A stretch of 43,233 nt of DNA from NCBI GenBank assembly GCA_015259105.1, contig JABZGZ010000003.1:1-43233 (forward strand). Reading direction: 5' to 3'. Below are positions 8,823 to 18,558 of this stretch, one piece after another. The position numbers and the translations under genes are program-made. The first letter of the stretch is position 1, and each line of letters begins with the position of its first letter. This DNA is from Atopobium sp. (GTDB lineage: Bacteria; Actinomycetota; Coriobacteriia; Coriobacteriales; Atopobiaceae). The notes below the pieces were generated by a model. That model worked only from the letters and a program-made list of their open reading frames with translations, did no database searches and was not told where the DNA came from.

Positions 8823-11717
8823 TTATGCGCGCTTCTTCTGAGCTTTTTTCTCTGCAGCTAGACGTGCGTTATCGCGGTCAAGAATTTCTTTAAGGAACTT
8901 GCCGGTATGACTTTCTGGAGTTGCCGCAACCTTTTCTGGCGTACCAGAAACAACTACGGTTCCACCACCATCGCCACCTTCTGGACCCATATCAATAATG
9001 CGGTCAGCCATCTTAATGACATCCAGGTTGTGCTCAATAACAAGAACGGTGTTACCCGCATCAACAAGACGCTCAAGAACAACAATAAGCTGTCTGACAT
9101 CCTCAAAATGAAGGCCAGTTGTTGGCTCATCCAGAATATAAAGAGTTTTACCAGTCTGCTGACGGTGAAGCTCTTTTGCAAGCTTGACACGCTGTGCCTC
9201 ACCACCAGAGAGCGTGGTTGCTGGTTGACCAAGGTGAATGTAGCCAAGGCCTACATCGTGGAGAGTCTGCAGCTTGTTTTTAATACGAGGAATGTTTGCA
9301 AAGAACGCTAGTGCCTCGTGAACCGTCATATCAAGCACGTCGGAGACGGACTTGCCGTGATAGAGAATCTCAAGCGTCTCACGATTGTAGCGCTTACCGT
9401 GGCAGACCTCGCAAGGAACATAGACGTCAGGCAGGAAGTTCATCTCAATCTTGATTTGGCCGTCGCCCTTACAAGCCTCGCAGCGGCCTCCCTGGACGTT
9501 AAACGAGAAACGACCGGCCGAGTAGCCGCGTGCGCGGGATTCTGGAACTGAAGCATACAGTGCACGCAAGTCATCCCAAAGGCCAATATAGGTTGCTGGA
9601 TTAGAACGAGGTGTTCTACCAATAGGACTCTGGTCAATATCAATGACCTTGTCGATAAGATCGACGCCTTCAAGCTTTTTATACTCTCCCACCACACGCT
9701 TTGAATGCTGAACTGCATTGGTAAGCGCGGGAGCAAGGGTATCGGTAACCAAAGAAGACTTACCAGAACCAGAAACACCTGTGACTACTGTCAATGTGCC
9801 CAGCTCGATAGCGGCGGAAACGTTCTTAAGGTTGTTAGCGCTCGCTCCTGTAATCTTGATTTTTCCGCGACCAGGCTTACGACGAGCTTCTGGCAGCCTA
9901 ATCTGCTTCTTTCCCGTGAGATAAGCGCCCGTAATAGAATCAGGGTTTTCAACAATATCTTCTGGAGTTCCAGCAGCAACAACATGACCACCAAGCTCAC
10001 CAGCGCCGGGACCCATGTCAATAACGTAGTCAGCTGCACGAATGGTATCTTCATCGTGCTCGACAACAAGTACGGTATTACCGCGGTCTCTGAGCTGCTT
10101 GAGCGTCTCAATGAGGCGGTTATTATCTCTTTGATGCAGGCCAATAGAAGGCTCGTCCAGAATGTAGAGAACGCCCATGAGGCCGGCACCAATCTGAGTT
10201 GCCAAGCGAATACGCTGGGCTTCTCCACCAGAAAGCGATGCTGCTGCACGAGAAAGCGTGAGGTAGTCCAAGCCAACGTTAACCAAGAACTGCAGCCTTG
10301 CCACAATCTCTTTGACAATAGGACCTGCAATAACCTTCTGACGATCAGTAATAGTCAGTTGCTTGAAGAACTGGAGTGACTCTTTACAGGAAAGTTCACA
10401 GACCTCCCAGATGTTCTTCTCGCCAATCGTAACGGAGAGAATCTCTGGCTTTAAGCGGGCGCCGTGGCAGGTAGTACAGGGCATCTCGCGAATGTACTTC
10501 TCAAGATGCGTCTTCATATTCTCTGACGTGGTCTCTTGATACTTGTCAAAAAGGATCTTTCTGACGCCAGAGAACGTGGTGAACCAGTGTGTATTACGGC
10601 CGTCTCGCGTCTTGTAGTCAACGCGAATCTTAGTTGAACCAAGGCCACCGAGAAGGGCGTCTTGTACCTTCTTTGGTAGCTTGTTCCAAGGCGTTGTATC
10701 AGACACGTCAAAATGCTTGCAGACTGCAGACAAAATCTGAGGATAGTAGTTTGAATGGCCAAAGAGACTTCCAAAAACGCCTTCGGAAACAGACAGCTTT
10801 GGATCTGCAATGAGTGCTGCAGCATCAATAATTTTACGAGTTCCTAGACCATCGCAGTCAGGGCAGGCACCGTAAGGGGCATTGAACGAGAAATCACGAG
10901 GCTGCAGATCATCCATGGAGTGACCGTGAATAGGACAAGCAAGCGCCAGTGAATACTGCAGGAGTTCTTCTGGCATAGTCTCTGGATTGGATTTATCAGC
11001 CAGAAGCAATATGCCTACCTTGCCCTGGGCAAGCTTAGTTGCCTGCTCAACGCCTTCAACAATACGACCTAAAGAATCGGGGCGGATGACAATACGGTCG
11101 ACAACCACCTCAATATCGTGCTTGAGCGTTTTACCCAGCGTGATTTCTTCATCAAGCTCACGCACAACGCCGTCAACACGAACGCGAGAAAATCCTTCTT
11201 TACGCAGGTCTTCAAAGAGCTTGACATACTCGCCCTTGCGGCCCAAAACAACAGGAGCTAAAACATAAGCTCTGCGTCCCTGACCAGCCTCGAGGATTTT
11301 ATCGGCAACCTGATCGGTTGTCTGGCGCTCAATAACGCGACCACACTCAGGGCAGTGAGGAGTGCCCATGCGAGCATATAAAAGGCGCAGATAGTCGTAG
11401 ATTTCTGTAACGGTACCTACGGTAGAGCGAGGATTTCTGGAAGTGGTCTTCTGATCGATGGACACCGCTGGAGAAAGACCGTCAATAGAGTCAAGATCTG
11501 GCTTATCCATCTGCCCCAAGAACTGACGGGCATAGCTGGACAAGGACTCAACGTAGCGGCGCTGTCCTTCAGCGTAAATGGTGTCGAAGGCAAGACTCGA
11601 CTTGCCCGAACCAGAAAGTCCCGTAATAACTACCAGCTGATCACGAGGGATATCAATATCAATGTCTTGCAGGTTGTGCTCTCGTGCACCACGGATAGCA
11701 ATTTTGCTTGAAGCCAT
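8823..11717 (-). CDS. uvrA: Excinuclease ABC subunit A (UvrA)
   Basis: The damage-sensing ATPase of nucleotide excision repair; a dimer that loads UvrB on DNA. 964 residues, full length. The first ATPase half has Walker A GLSGSGKS at 31-38, signature LSGGEAQRIRLA and Walker B YILDEPSIGL. The second half repeats these (GVSGSGKSS, LSGGEAQRVKLA, YILDEPTTGL). Zinc-binding pairs are present (CPDC/CTTC in the first half; RCEACKGDGQ with CEVCHGKRYN in the second). The ATG is preceded by GAGGAAC. It heads a five-gene operon. A 19-bp interrupted palindrome lies upstream (listed separately); I see no clear LexA box. Confidence 0.98.
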   Translation of the reverse strand: MASSKIAIRGAREHNLQDIDIDIPRDQLVVITGLSGSGKSSLAFDTIYAEGQRRYVESLSSYARQFLGQMDKPDLDSIDGLSPAVSIDQKTTSRNPRSTVGTVTEIYDYLRLLYARMGTPHCPECGRVIERQTTDQVADKILEAGQGRRAYVLAPVVLGRKGEYVKLFEDLRKEGFSRVRVDGVVRELDEEITLGKTLKHDIEVVVDRIVIRPDSLGRIVEGVEQATKLAQGKVGILLLADKSNPETMPEELLQYSLALACPIHGHSMDDLQPRDFSFNAPYGACPDCDGLGTRKIIDAAALIADPKLSVSEGVFGSLFGHSNYYPQILSAVCKHFDVSDTTPWNKLPKKVQDALLGGLGSTKIRVDYKTRDGRNTHWFTTFSGVRKILFDKYQETTSENMKTHLEKYIREMPCTTCHGARLKPEILSVTIGEKNIWEVCELSCKESLQFFKQLTITDRQKVIAGPIVKEIVARLQFLVNVGLDYLTLSRAAASLSGGEAQRIRLATQIGAGLMGVLYILDEPSIGLHQRDNNRLIETLKQLRDRGNTVLVVEHDEDTIRAADYVIDMGPGAGELGGHVVAAGTPEDIVENPDSITGAYLTGKKQIRLPEARRKPGRGKIKITGASANNLKNVSAAIELGTLTVVTGVSGSGKSSLVTDTLAPALTNAVQHSKRVVGEYKKLEGVDLIDKVIDIDQSPIGRTPRSNPATYIGLWDDLRALYASVPESRARGYSAGRFSFNVQGGRCEACKGDGQIKIEMNFLPDVYVPCEVCHGKRYNRETLEILYHGKSVSDVLDMTVHEALAFFANIPRIKNKLQTLHDVGLGYIHLGQPATTLSGGEAQRVKLAKELHRQQTGKTLYILDEPTTGLHFEDVRQLIVVLERLVDAGNTVLVIEHNLDVIKMADRIIDMGPEGGDGGGTVVVSGTPEKVAATPESHTGKFLKEILDRDNARLAAEKKAQKKRA
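10413..10425 (+). repeat. Uptake-like word, copy 3
   Basis: TTCTCGCC at 10417-10424, G at -4, A at +1. Inside uvrA, the gene strand reads Ile-Gly-Glu-Lys-Asn. Confidence 0.6.
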
Positions 11718-11743
11718 AGTTCCTCACATAACCAGTTTGACAT

Positions 11744-11762
11744 GCGCATTTCTTGTATGCGC
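11744..11762. promoter_or_regulatory. Interrupted palindrome upstream of uvrA
   Basis: GCGCAT-TTCTTGT-ATGCGC, two 6-bp arms with a 7-bp spacer, 27 bases before the uvrA ATG. The position would suit an operator, but the sequence is not a known LexA box. Confidence 0.35.
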
Positions 11763-11770
11763 CAACTGCC

Positions 11771-11825
11771 AAACAACAGAAAACAACATCAGTACACACC
11801 GATGCAATTTGTGCGTACTGATGTT
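11771..11825 (-). terminator. Terminator between the YhcH-like gene and uvrA
   Basis: A 15-bp stem with one mismatch (11785-11799 with 11811-11825) is followed on the minus strand by TTGTTTTCTG, ending the YhcH-like transcript. uvrA must therefore have its own promoter within the next 50 bases. Confidence 0.75.
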
Positions 11826-11872
11826 CTAGTATACCCAAGATAATGCCGCCAAAACACGGCAAGCGCGCTTCC

Positions 11873-12334
11873 CTATTTAATGCGAACCTTCATCACAGCT
11901 TTTTTGAGCTTTGAGCCAGATTTCTCCAGCGTACAGCCTGGTTTGTGAGCATCAGATGGAGGTGTCACCAGAAAATCACCTGCGTGCAAGGTAACCCATG
12001 TCTCTTCTCCAGGATTGGTGTAAGCACCAAAATCAGCATCAGCATTAAACTCACCCTTAAGAACACACTGTTCAAGAGGGGCAACGGCAATGCTTTCGGT
12101 GCCAGAAATAACCACATGAATATCAGCGTAAATCTTATGAGCCTCATAGTCCTTCTCGCCAGGCAGAGCTGACTCAAACTCCATAACGTTCACAAAAACG
12201 TTATCTCCGTCAATTTCTGTCTTGCCCAAAGGCAGCTCGTCCAGATTGTGTGTTGCTAGAAACTCCGCAGCACAAGCCATATATTTCTGACCAAAGTCAT
12301 TCTCAGATAAATTCTTAATTGACGAGAAAATCAT
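11873..12334 (-). CDS. YhcH/YjgK/YiaL family protein (DUF386, EbgC-like)
   Basis: 153 residues of the cupin-like family that includes EbgC and YhcH, often linked to sugar or sialic acid metabolism, perhaps as a sugar anomerase. Family features are the N-terminal F..I..L pattern, EAHKIYADIHVVISGTESI (residues about 64-82) and the C-terminal DFLVTPPSDAHKPG with a conserved His that binds metal in solved members. It is a single-gene unit with a strong AGGAGG ribosome site, and no sugar-catabolic genes are nearby, so its substrate here is unknown. Confidence 0.88.
   Translation of the reverse strand: MIFSSIKNLSENDFGQKYMACAAEFLATHNLDELPLGKTEIDGDNVFVNVMEFESALPGEKDYEAHKIYADIHVVISGTESIAVAPLEQCVLKGEFNADADFGAYTNPGEETWVTLHAGDFLVTPPSDAHKPGCTLEKSGSKLKKAVMKVRIK
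12149..12161 (+). repeat. Uptake-like word, copy 4
   Basis: TTCTCGCC at 12153-12160, G at -4, A at +1. The YhcH-like gene strand reads Pro-Gly-Glu-Lys-Asp. Confidence 0.6.
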
Positions 12335-12452
12335 GTGAACCTCCTACGTTCAGCTAAAGTGCGCCGAAAAGATTATAGCCATCTCGTTTGCCATAAACTT
12401 CTATGGGTAGAATTAAGTAGTTACTGTATACAACTGCTACATAAGGAGAGAT

Positions 12453-13301
12453 ATGGCAGACGTAGATATTGATCGTGAGGCGCTTCGTAAAGAGATTGAC
12501 GCTGCACTTCACGGCAAAAAGAAAGAGCCACAGCCACCTGCCGGCTTTGAACTCAATCAGCACTCAAGCGTTAAGCACGTTATTGGCGTTGTTTCTGGCA
12601 AAGGTGGTGTTGGTAAGTCCTTTGTCACCGGCATTCTTGCTACTAACCTCGCTCGCGCAGGTAAGCGCGTTGGTATTCTTGACGGCGATATTACCGGACC
12701 TTCAATTCCTCGCATGTTTGGCATCTCTGATGAGCGCTCTTACGGCGTTGAAGAGCAGCTTATTCCTATTGAGGATGCAAACGGTATCAAGATTATGAGC
12801 GCCAATCTGGTGCTTCAAAACGAAACCGACCCTGTTCTCTGGAGAGGTCCTGTTGTTGCTGGTGCCATCCAGCAGTTCTACAGCCAGTGCAACTGGGGCG
12901 ACCTTGATTATCTGCTTATTGACATGCCTCCAGGAACGGGCGATGTTGCACTGACAGTATTCCAGTCCCTTCCTGTTGAGGGGGTTGTAATTGTTTCTTC
13001 TCCACAAGATCTTGTTCAGATGGTTGTGGGCAAGGCAGTGCGCATGGCAGAAATGATGCATGTACCTGTACTTGGTTTGATTGAGAACATGGCATATATC
13101 ACCTGTCCTCACTGTGATGAGCGTATTGAGCCTTATGGTCCATCAAAGCTTGCCGAGACCGCAGCGGCATTTAACCTCAAGCCTTTAGGACAGCTTCCTA
13201 TGGATGCAATCTTTGCGCAGATTGCCGATAAGGGAACCTTTAGCACCGAGCTTCCTCAAGGTCTTGTCCCTGACGCAACGCAGAGCGTTCTTGACCTGTA
13301 A
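12453..13301 (+). CDS. Mrp/NBP35-type P-loop ATPase (ApbC-like iron-sulfur carrier)
   Basis: Cytoplasmic ATPase that assembles or carries iron-sulfur clusters. 282 residues. The deviant Walker A SGKGGVGKS is at 48-56, followed by LDGDITGPSIPRMFG (64-80) and the switch DMPPGTGD, all diagnostic of the family. A CPHC pair near 218-221 is the usual cluster-binding motif. The N-terminal DUF59 domain found in some members is absent. AAGGAGAG lies 5 bases before ATG. The two oxidoreductases downstream follow on the same strand with short gaps, so they may be cotranscribed. Confidence 0.95.
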   Translation: MADVDIDREALRKEIDAALHGKKKEPQPPAGFELNQHSSVKHVIGVVSGKGGVGKSFVTGILATNLARAGKRVGILDGDITGPSIPRMFGISDERSYGVEEQLIPIEDANGIKIMSANLVLQNETDPVLWRGPVVAGAIQQFYSQCNWGDLDYLLIDMPPGTGDVALTVFQSLPVEGVVIVSSPQDLVQMVVGKAVRMAEMMHVPVLGLIENMAYITCPHCDERIEPYGPSKLAETAAAFNLKPLGQLPMDAIFAQIADKGTFSTELPQGLVPDATQSVLDL

Positions 13302-13346
13302 GTCCTAGAAGCTGGTGCTTACACAATACAAAAGGTAATTCTTACT

Positions 13347-14600
13347 ATGGCTCAAACAACGCGCGTTAAAGAACGTCAAGCGGCACAAGCTCAACGTATC
13401 AAGCAGGCTCAGGCGTTCATGGTGCCAGACAACATTGATGTAGCAATTCTTGGTGGCGGCGCGGCAGGACTCTGCGCTGCCATCACTGCTGCTGAGGTTC
13501 TTGGTACCAATAAGCGCGTTGTTGTCTTTGAAAAAGCACTAGAGAGTGGCAGAACAATCCTGGCAACAGGCGGCGGTCGTTGTAACTTTACCAATGCTGA
13601 TTTGAGCTTTGAGAATTTCTCTCATCCAGAGTTTGTTCAGGCTGTCTGCAAAGACAAGGACACGTTTCTTGCGGACATCCTGGCTTTCTTTAGGTTCAGC
13701 GGTCTTGCGTGGGCAACTGAAGACGAGGGTAGAATGTACCCGCTTACCAGGCAAGCAAGCTCCATCCAGTCACTGTTGCTCAGACGTGCCCAAAAAGCTG
13801 GTGTCCAATTTGCCCTGGGACGAGAAGTAATATCGGTAAATCCGCAGCACAATGGCTTCACCGTTACCTTTCAAGAATGCTTTGCTGGCGAGAAAACCCA
13901 CAAGGTCCACGCATCATCGGTAGTTCTAGCCACTGGCGGGCTCACAACCACAAAACTTGCAGAGAGCCTTAACTTGCAGACCACTTCACTGCGACCTGGA
14001 CTCTGTGCACTTACCTGCACCCCTGAGCCACCTGCAAGCCTGGATGGCAAACGTGTCCGTGCTCATGCGATGCTTTTAAGAGACGGCAATGTCCTTAAAC
14101 AGGAATCAGGCGAGCTGCTCTTTAGACCATTTGGACTCTCGGGCATCATGATTTTTAACTTGTCCCGCACCGCTCTTCCAGGCGATGTGCTTGAGATTGA
14201 CCTTCTCCCTCAGCTTACAGATGAAGAAGTTGCGGCGGCTGTAGAAGCTCACACCACCGACGGTCTTCTGGACTCACAAATTGCCGCCTACCTGAGCGTC
14301 AGTAATTCAGTTGAAGCCACAGTTGCCAAAGCTCACAGAATGGCCTTTACCGTTACGGGTACGTCTTCCAAAGTTGTCCCACAGGTCTGTGTTGGTGGTA
14401 TTTCCGTTGATCAAGTGAGTACAGACACACTTGAGGCGCGCAGCATTCCAGGTCTGTTTATCGCTGGAGAAGCTCTTGACATTGATGCTCAATGTGGAGG
14501 ATTCAACCTCTCGTGGGCGTGGAAGAGCGGTATGATTGCCGGTCTGGCTGCCGCAAAAAGCGCTGGTCAGCATTGCGAATCTTTGAAAGAGGACAACTAA
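13347..14600 (+). CDS. HI0933/YhiN-family FAD-dependent oxidoreductase
   Basis: 417-residue flavoprotein of the HI0933 family (sometimes called aminoacetone oxidase-like); the physiological substrate is not established. The FAD-binding GGGAAGLCAA lies at 36-45, the family signature ATGGGRCNFTNAD at about 73-85, and a second FAD contact near the end is IPGLFIAGEALDIDAQCGGFNLSWA. A 28-residue lysine- and glutamine-rich N-terminus precedes the Rossmann fold; Met25 is an alternative start, but AAAGG sits 10 bases before the listed ATG. The stop is separated by one base from the next ATG. Confidence 0.9.
   Translation: MAQTTRVKERQAAQAQRIKQAQAFMVPDNIDVAILGGGAAGLCAAITAAEVLGTNKRVVVFEKALESGRTILATGGGRCNFTNADLSFENFSHPEFVQAVCKDKDTFLADILAFFRFSGLAWATEDEGRMYPLTRQASSIQSLLLRRAQKAGVQFALGREVISVNPQHNGFTVTFQECFAGEKTHKVHASSVVLATGGLTTTKLAESLNLQTTSLRPGLCALTCTPEPPASLDGKRVRAHAMLLRDGNVLKQESGELLFRPFGLSGIMIFNLSRTALPGDVLEIDLLPQLTDEEVAAAVEAHTTDGLLDSQIAAYLSVSNSVEATVAKAHRMAFTVTGTSSKVVPQVCVGGISVDQVSTDTLEARSIPGLFIAGEALDIDAQCGGFNLSWAWKSGMIAGLAAAKSAGQHCESLKEDN
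13886..13898 (-). repeat. Uptake-like word, copy 5
   Basis: GGCGAGAA at 13887-13894; in word orientation G at -4 and A at +1. It encodes Ala-Gly-Glu-Lys-Thr in the flavoprotein. Confidence 0.6.
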
Positions 14601-14601
14601 C

Positions 14602-16272
14602 ATGCTGGAAATATCAAACATTAAAGTTCATGTTGCTCCTCTTCGTAAGCATCCTGCTAAAGAATCAAAGGTGGGGTTTGACGCGCTGCTTCGCACTCTC
14701 CGAGTCTCTGCGGATGAGGTTACCTCATATGAGCTGCATAAACGCTCAATTGATGCGCGTAAAAGAAACGATATTGTTCTTATCCTTACCTACCACGTAA
14801 ACCTTAAAGGTGGGCCTGCAGCGGAACAAAAACTCCTTAACAAGATTCAAGGCAAACCTGCGGCAAAACATATCAAGCTTGCTGAGGCAAATGCTTTTAC
14901 GCTTCCCAAAGCGAAGCAACCTGCTCCCTCAGAGAATCGTCCCGTTGTTGTAGGAGCAGGATGTGCAGGCTTGTTCTGTGCGCTTACGCTTGCCAAAGCT
15001 GGTCTTAATCCCCTGCTTATTGAGCGCGGAGATGATGCAACGCGAAGAACTGCAGCGGTAGAGCATCATAACCAAACGGGTCAGCTAGATATTGAGAGCA
15101 ACATCCAATTTGGTCTTGGTGGTGCTGGTACATTCTCTGACGGCAAGCTCAACACGGGTACCAAAAGTGCTTCTCACCGCTTTATTCTTGAGACTTTTGT
15201 AAAAGCAGGTGCACAGAAAAACATTTTATGGGATGCAAAACCCCATGTAGGAAGTGATGTTCTTCCCGCCGTTGTGACCAACATTGTCACAATGATTGAA
15301 GAGGCGGGTGGAACCGTTGCATTTAGGACAAAACTCGCCTCCCTAGAGCGAGCTTCAGATGGCTCTCTTTCTGCAATTCAGGTTGAGAAGACCAATCCAG
15401 ATGGCTCAACTCAAACTGAAACAATAAAGACTCACACAATGATTCTTGCGACTGGTCACTCAAGTAGAGACACGTATGTCATGCTCAAAGACAAAGGTAT
15501 TTCTATGGAGAGAAAAACCTTTGCTATGGGTGTGCGAATTGAGCATCTTCAGTCTCAAATCAATAAATCGTTGTACGGTCCCGAGGCAACCAATCCCGTA
15601 CTTGGAGCGGCCCCCTACAAGCTTTCTGTTCATCTTCCCTCTGGTAGGAGTGCTTTCTCATTCTGCATGTGTCCTGGTGGCTATGTTGTATCTGCAGCTA
15701 GCGAGAAGGACGGCGTAGTCACAAACGGCATGAGCCTGTCTGACCGTGCGGGCAAAAATGCCAACTCCGGCCTATTAGCTAACGTCTATCCAGAAGATCT
15801 ACCAGGAGACGACGTACTTGCTGGCATTGAGCTGCAACGCTCTTGTGAGCAAGCAGCTTTTAAAGCAGGCGGCGGCTCTTATGTTGCTCCTGCTCAGCTA
15901 GTTGGTGACTTTCTAAACAAGAAAGCTTCTACTGGACCGCGTTCGGTAAAACCAACGTATCCGCGTGGTGTTACCTGGACCTCACTTGAAAACTGTCTGC
16001 CTCCCTACATCCTACAAACCTTGCGAGAAGCCCTTCCAATTATGGACAAAAAGCTTCATGGCTTTGCTCATCCCGATGCTGTGCTTACGGGTGTTGAAAC
16101 AAGATCAAGCTCTCCTGTAAGAATTACTCGCGATGAAACAGGACAGAGCATTAACACACCAGGAATATGGCCTGTAGGTGAAGGCGCTGGCTATGCGGGC
16201 GGCATTATGAGTGCTGCTGCAGATGGCATTAGAATGGCTGAGCTTGTAGTAGAAAACTACAACAACGCTTAG
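14602..16272 (+). CDS. FAD-dependent dehydrogenase, COG2509 type
   Basis: 556 residues. An N-terminal domain of about 100 residues (THUMP/ferredoxin-like alpha/beta in related proteins) precedes the FAD Rossmann motif VVVGAGCAGLFCAL (about 114-127). The family blocks NIQFGLGGAGTFSDGKLNTG (about 168-187) and GVRIEHLQSQIN follow, with the C-terminal GEGAGYAGGIMSAAADG. The reaction is unknown; proteins of this group are widespread in anaerobes. The gene begins one base after the HI0933-like gene, and its last four bases overlap the end of convergent uvrB. Confidence 0.9.
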   Translation: MLEISNIKVHVAPLRKHPAKESKVGFDALLRTLRVSADEVTSYELHKRSIDARKRNDIVLILTYHVNLKGGPAAEQKLLNKIQGKPAAKHIKLAEANAFTLPKAKQPAPSENRPVVVGAGCAGLFCALTLAKAGLNPLLIERGDDATRRTAAVEHHNQTGQLDIESNIQFGLGGAGTFSDGKLNTGTKSASHRFILETFVKAGAQKNILWDAKPHVGSDVLPAVVTNIVTMIEEAGGTVAFRTKLASLERASDGSLSAIQVEKTNPDGSTQTETIKTHTMILATGHSSRDTYVMLKDKGISMERKTFAMGVRIEHLQSQINKSLYGPEATNPVLGAAPYKLSVHLPSGRSAFSFCMCPGGYVVSAASEKDGVVTNGMSLSDRAGKNANSGLLANVYPEDLPGDDVLAGIELQRSCEQAAFKAGGGSYVAPAQLVGDFLNKKASTGPRSVKPTYPRGVTWTSLENCLPPYILQTLREALPIMDKKLHGFAHPDAVLTGVETRSSSPVRITRDETGQSINTPGIWPVGEGAGYAGGIMSAAADGIRMAELVVENYNNA

Positions 16273-18509
16273 TGATTGCCTCTATAACGTCTGCGAGTTG
16301 CGTGAGCACTGCCCTTTCTAGCTCCTGTTTTAAGCCTCTTGATAACATCATCTGATGTAGTACCTTCAAGCTGGCTTCTAATGGCTACAATCTGATCTCT
16401 GAGCTCTGCTGCATGTTCATAATCCATTGACGCAGAAGCTTCTGCCATCTCTGCTTCCATACCAGAAAGCATAGCCTCAACTTCTGAGTGCGGAAGATTT
16501 TGAAGCTCTTCAGCAAGCAATTCTGCAGGCATCTCAAGAATTGATTCTTGCTGTTCTTCAAGCGAATCTTCGTCATCAGAGGCGGTATAGAACTCTCCGT
16601 TTTTGCGCTTACGTTTATCAACGTTTTCTGAAGCTTCAGCAATAAAGCCTGCAATATCCGTAATGGATTTCTTAACGGTCTTAGGTACAATACCGTGCTC
16701 TGTGTTAAACGCTTCCTGAATTTCTCGGCGCCTTTTTGTCTCATCTATAGCAATGCGCATAGAATCAGTGATTTTATCGGCATACATAATGACCTGGCCA
16801 GAGGCGTTTCTTGCCGCTCTGCCCATAGTCTGAATAAGAGACCTTCTGTTTCTTAAGAAGCCCTCTTTATCTGCATCAAGAATTGCCACGAGAGAAACCT
16901 CTGGAATATCAAGTCCTTCTCGCAAAAGATTAATGCCAACCAGTACGTCAATCTTTCCCTGACGCAAATCTCTAATGATTTCTACGCGGTCAAGCGTAGC
17001 GGTATCCGAGTGCATATAGTTGACTTTAATGCCCTCATCTAGCAGGTGATCTGTAAGATCTTCTGCCATTCTTTTAGTAAGCGTGGTAACAAGAACGCGC
17101 TCTTTTTTTGCTACTCTCTCTTTGACCTCTGAAATAAGATCATCAATCTGACCTCTTACTGGTCTGACATCAATCTTTGGATCCAGGAGGCCAGTTGGAC
17201 GAATAATCTGCTCAACCTGTTGCTGGGCAACCGTCTCTTCGTAGTCTCCAGGAGTTGCAGAGACGTAAATAAACTGTGGAATACGTCCCTCAAATTCGTC
17301 AAATCTGAGCGGCCTGTTATCAAGTGCAGAAGGAAGTCTAAATCCGTGATCTACCAGCGTAACTTTACGAGACCTATCGCCCTCATACATACCTCTTATT
17401 TGAGGAACCGTAACGTGTGACTCATCGATAATACAAATCATATCTTTAGGGAAATAATCAATGAGCGTATAGGGAGGCTCACCGGGAGCACGCCCATCTA
17501 AATGGCGCGAGTAGTTCTCAATACCATTGCAATAACCCATAGTCTCAAGCATCTCTAGATCATAGTTTGTCCTCTGAGCAAGACGCTGAGCTTCTAGTAA
17601 TTTATCGTTTTCTTTAAGCTCTTTAACACGAGCTTCCATCTCTTCCGAGATGGTTGTAAGAGCATGGGTAATCTTTGGACGCTCAGTAACGTAGTGAGAT
17701 GCTGGCCAAATTGGAATAGCATCAAACTCTCTAAGCACTTCTCCCGTAACGTTACTAACCTCTGAAATACTTTCTACTTCATCACCAAAGAACTCAATAC
17801 GCAGCGGATTTTCTGCATACGGCGGGAACACATCAACAACGTCTCCACGAACCCTAAACATACCGCGCTGTAGATCGTAATCATTTCTATCGTACTGGAC
17901 ATCAATAAGATCTTTAATAAAATCATCGCGCTCAAGAGGAACGGATTTATCTACATTAGGTGCAAGACCTGCATAATCTTGAGGGCTACCAATACCATAT
18001 ATACACGATACAGATGCAACTACAATGACATCTCGTCTAGATAGAAGCGATGAAGTTGCCTGGTGACGGAGCTTCTCTACCTCTTCGTTGATGGAAGCGT
18101 CTTTTTCTATGTACGTATCAGACTGCGGAACATATGCCTCTGGCTGGTAGTAGTCATAGTACGAGACAAAGTACACAACAGCGTTGTTAGGAAAGAGCTC
18201 CTTCATCTCTGAAGCAACCTGTGCAGCCAGTGTTTTATTGGGCTCCATAATAAGCGTGGGGCGGTTGAGCTTCTCGATAGTTTTAGCCATAGAGAAGGTC
18301 TTACCCGAACCCGTAACACCTAAGAGCGTCTGGTACCTGAGTCCGTCTTCAATTCCTTGGGCAAGCTTTTCTATTGCCTGTGGCTGATCACCTGCGGGTT
18401 CAAAAGGAGATACTACCTGAAGCTTCTCTTCTCCTGCTTCACGACCAAATCGGCGCAGTTCAGCACCTATATATTCTTTATGTTGATCTTCAGCATGAGA
18501 TGCATTCAT
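16269..18509 (-). CDS. uvrB: Excinuclease ABC subunit B (UvrB)
   Basis: DNA-damage-verifying helicase-like subunit that recruits UvrC. 746 residues, longer than the usual 660-690. Walker A TGSGKT is near 65-70, the lesion-probing beta-hairpin YYDYYQPEAYVP near 117-128, the DESH box near 364, and helicase motif VI GRAARN near 561. The C-terminal UVR motif (MEAEMAEASASMDYEHAAELRDQI) binds UvrC. The extra length is an acidic low-complexity insert (ASDDEDSLEEQQES) before the UVR motif and a basic tail. AAAAGGAGA precedes the ATG. A LexA-like box lies in the promoter region. Confidence 0.98.
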   Translation of the reverse strand: MNASHAEDQHKEYIGAELRRFGREAGEEKLQVVSPFEPAGDQPQAIEKLAQGIEDGLRYQTLLGVTGSGKTFSMAKTIEKLNRPTLIMEPNKTLAAQVASEMKELFPNNAVVYFVSYYDYYQPEAYVPQSDTYIEKDASINEEVEKLRHQATSSLLSRRDVIVVASVSCIYGIGSPQDYAGLAPNVDKSVPLERDDFIKDLIDVQYDRNDYDLQRGMFRVRGDVVDVFPPYAENPLRIEFFGDEVESISEVSNVTGEVLREFDAIPIWPASHYVTERPKITHALTTISEEMEARVKELKENDKLLEAQRLAQRTNYDLEMLETMGYCNGIENYSRHLDGRAPGEPPYTLIDYFPKDMICIIDESHVTVPQIRGMYEGDRSRKVTLVDHGFRLPSALDNRPLRFDEFEGRIPQFIYVSATPGDYEETVAQQQVEQIIRPTGLLDPKIDVRPVRGQIDDLISEVKERVAKKERVLVTTLTKRMAEDLTDHLLDEGIKVNYMHSDTATLDRVEIIRDLRQGKIDVLVGINLLREGLDIPEVSLVAILDADKEGFLRNRRSLIQTMGRAARNASGQVIMYADKITDSMRIAIDETKRRREIQEAFNTEHGIVPKTVKKSITDIAGFIAEASENVDKRKRKNGEFYTASDDEDSLEEQQESILEMPAELLAEELQNLPHSEVEAMLSGMEAEMAEASASMDYEHAAELRDQIVAIRSQLEGTTSDDVIKRLKTGARKGSAHATRRRYRGNH

Positions 18510-18558
18510 GAGATTCTCCTTTTCTTGTGAAAGTAGTATACCCCACTTCTCAAAACTG

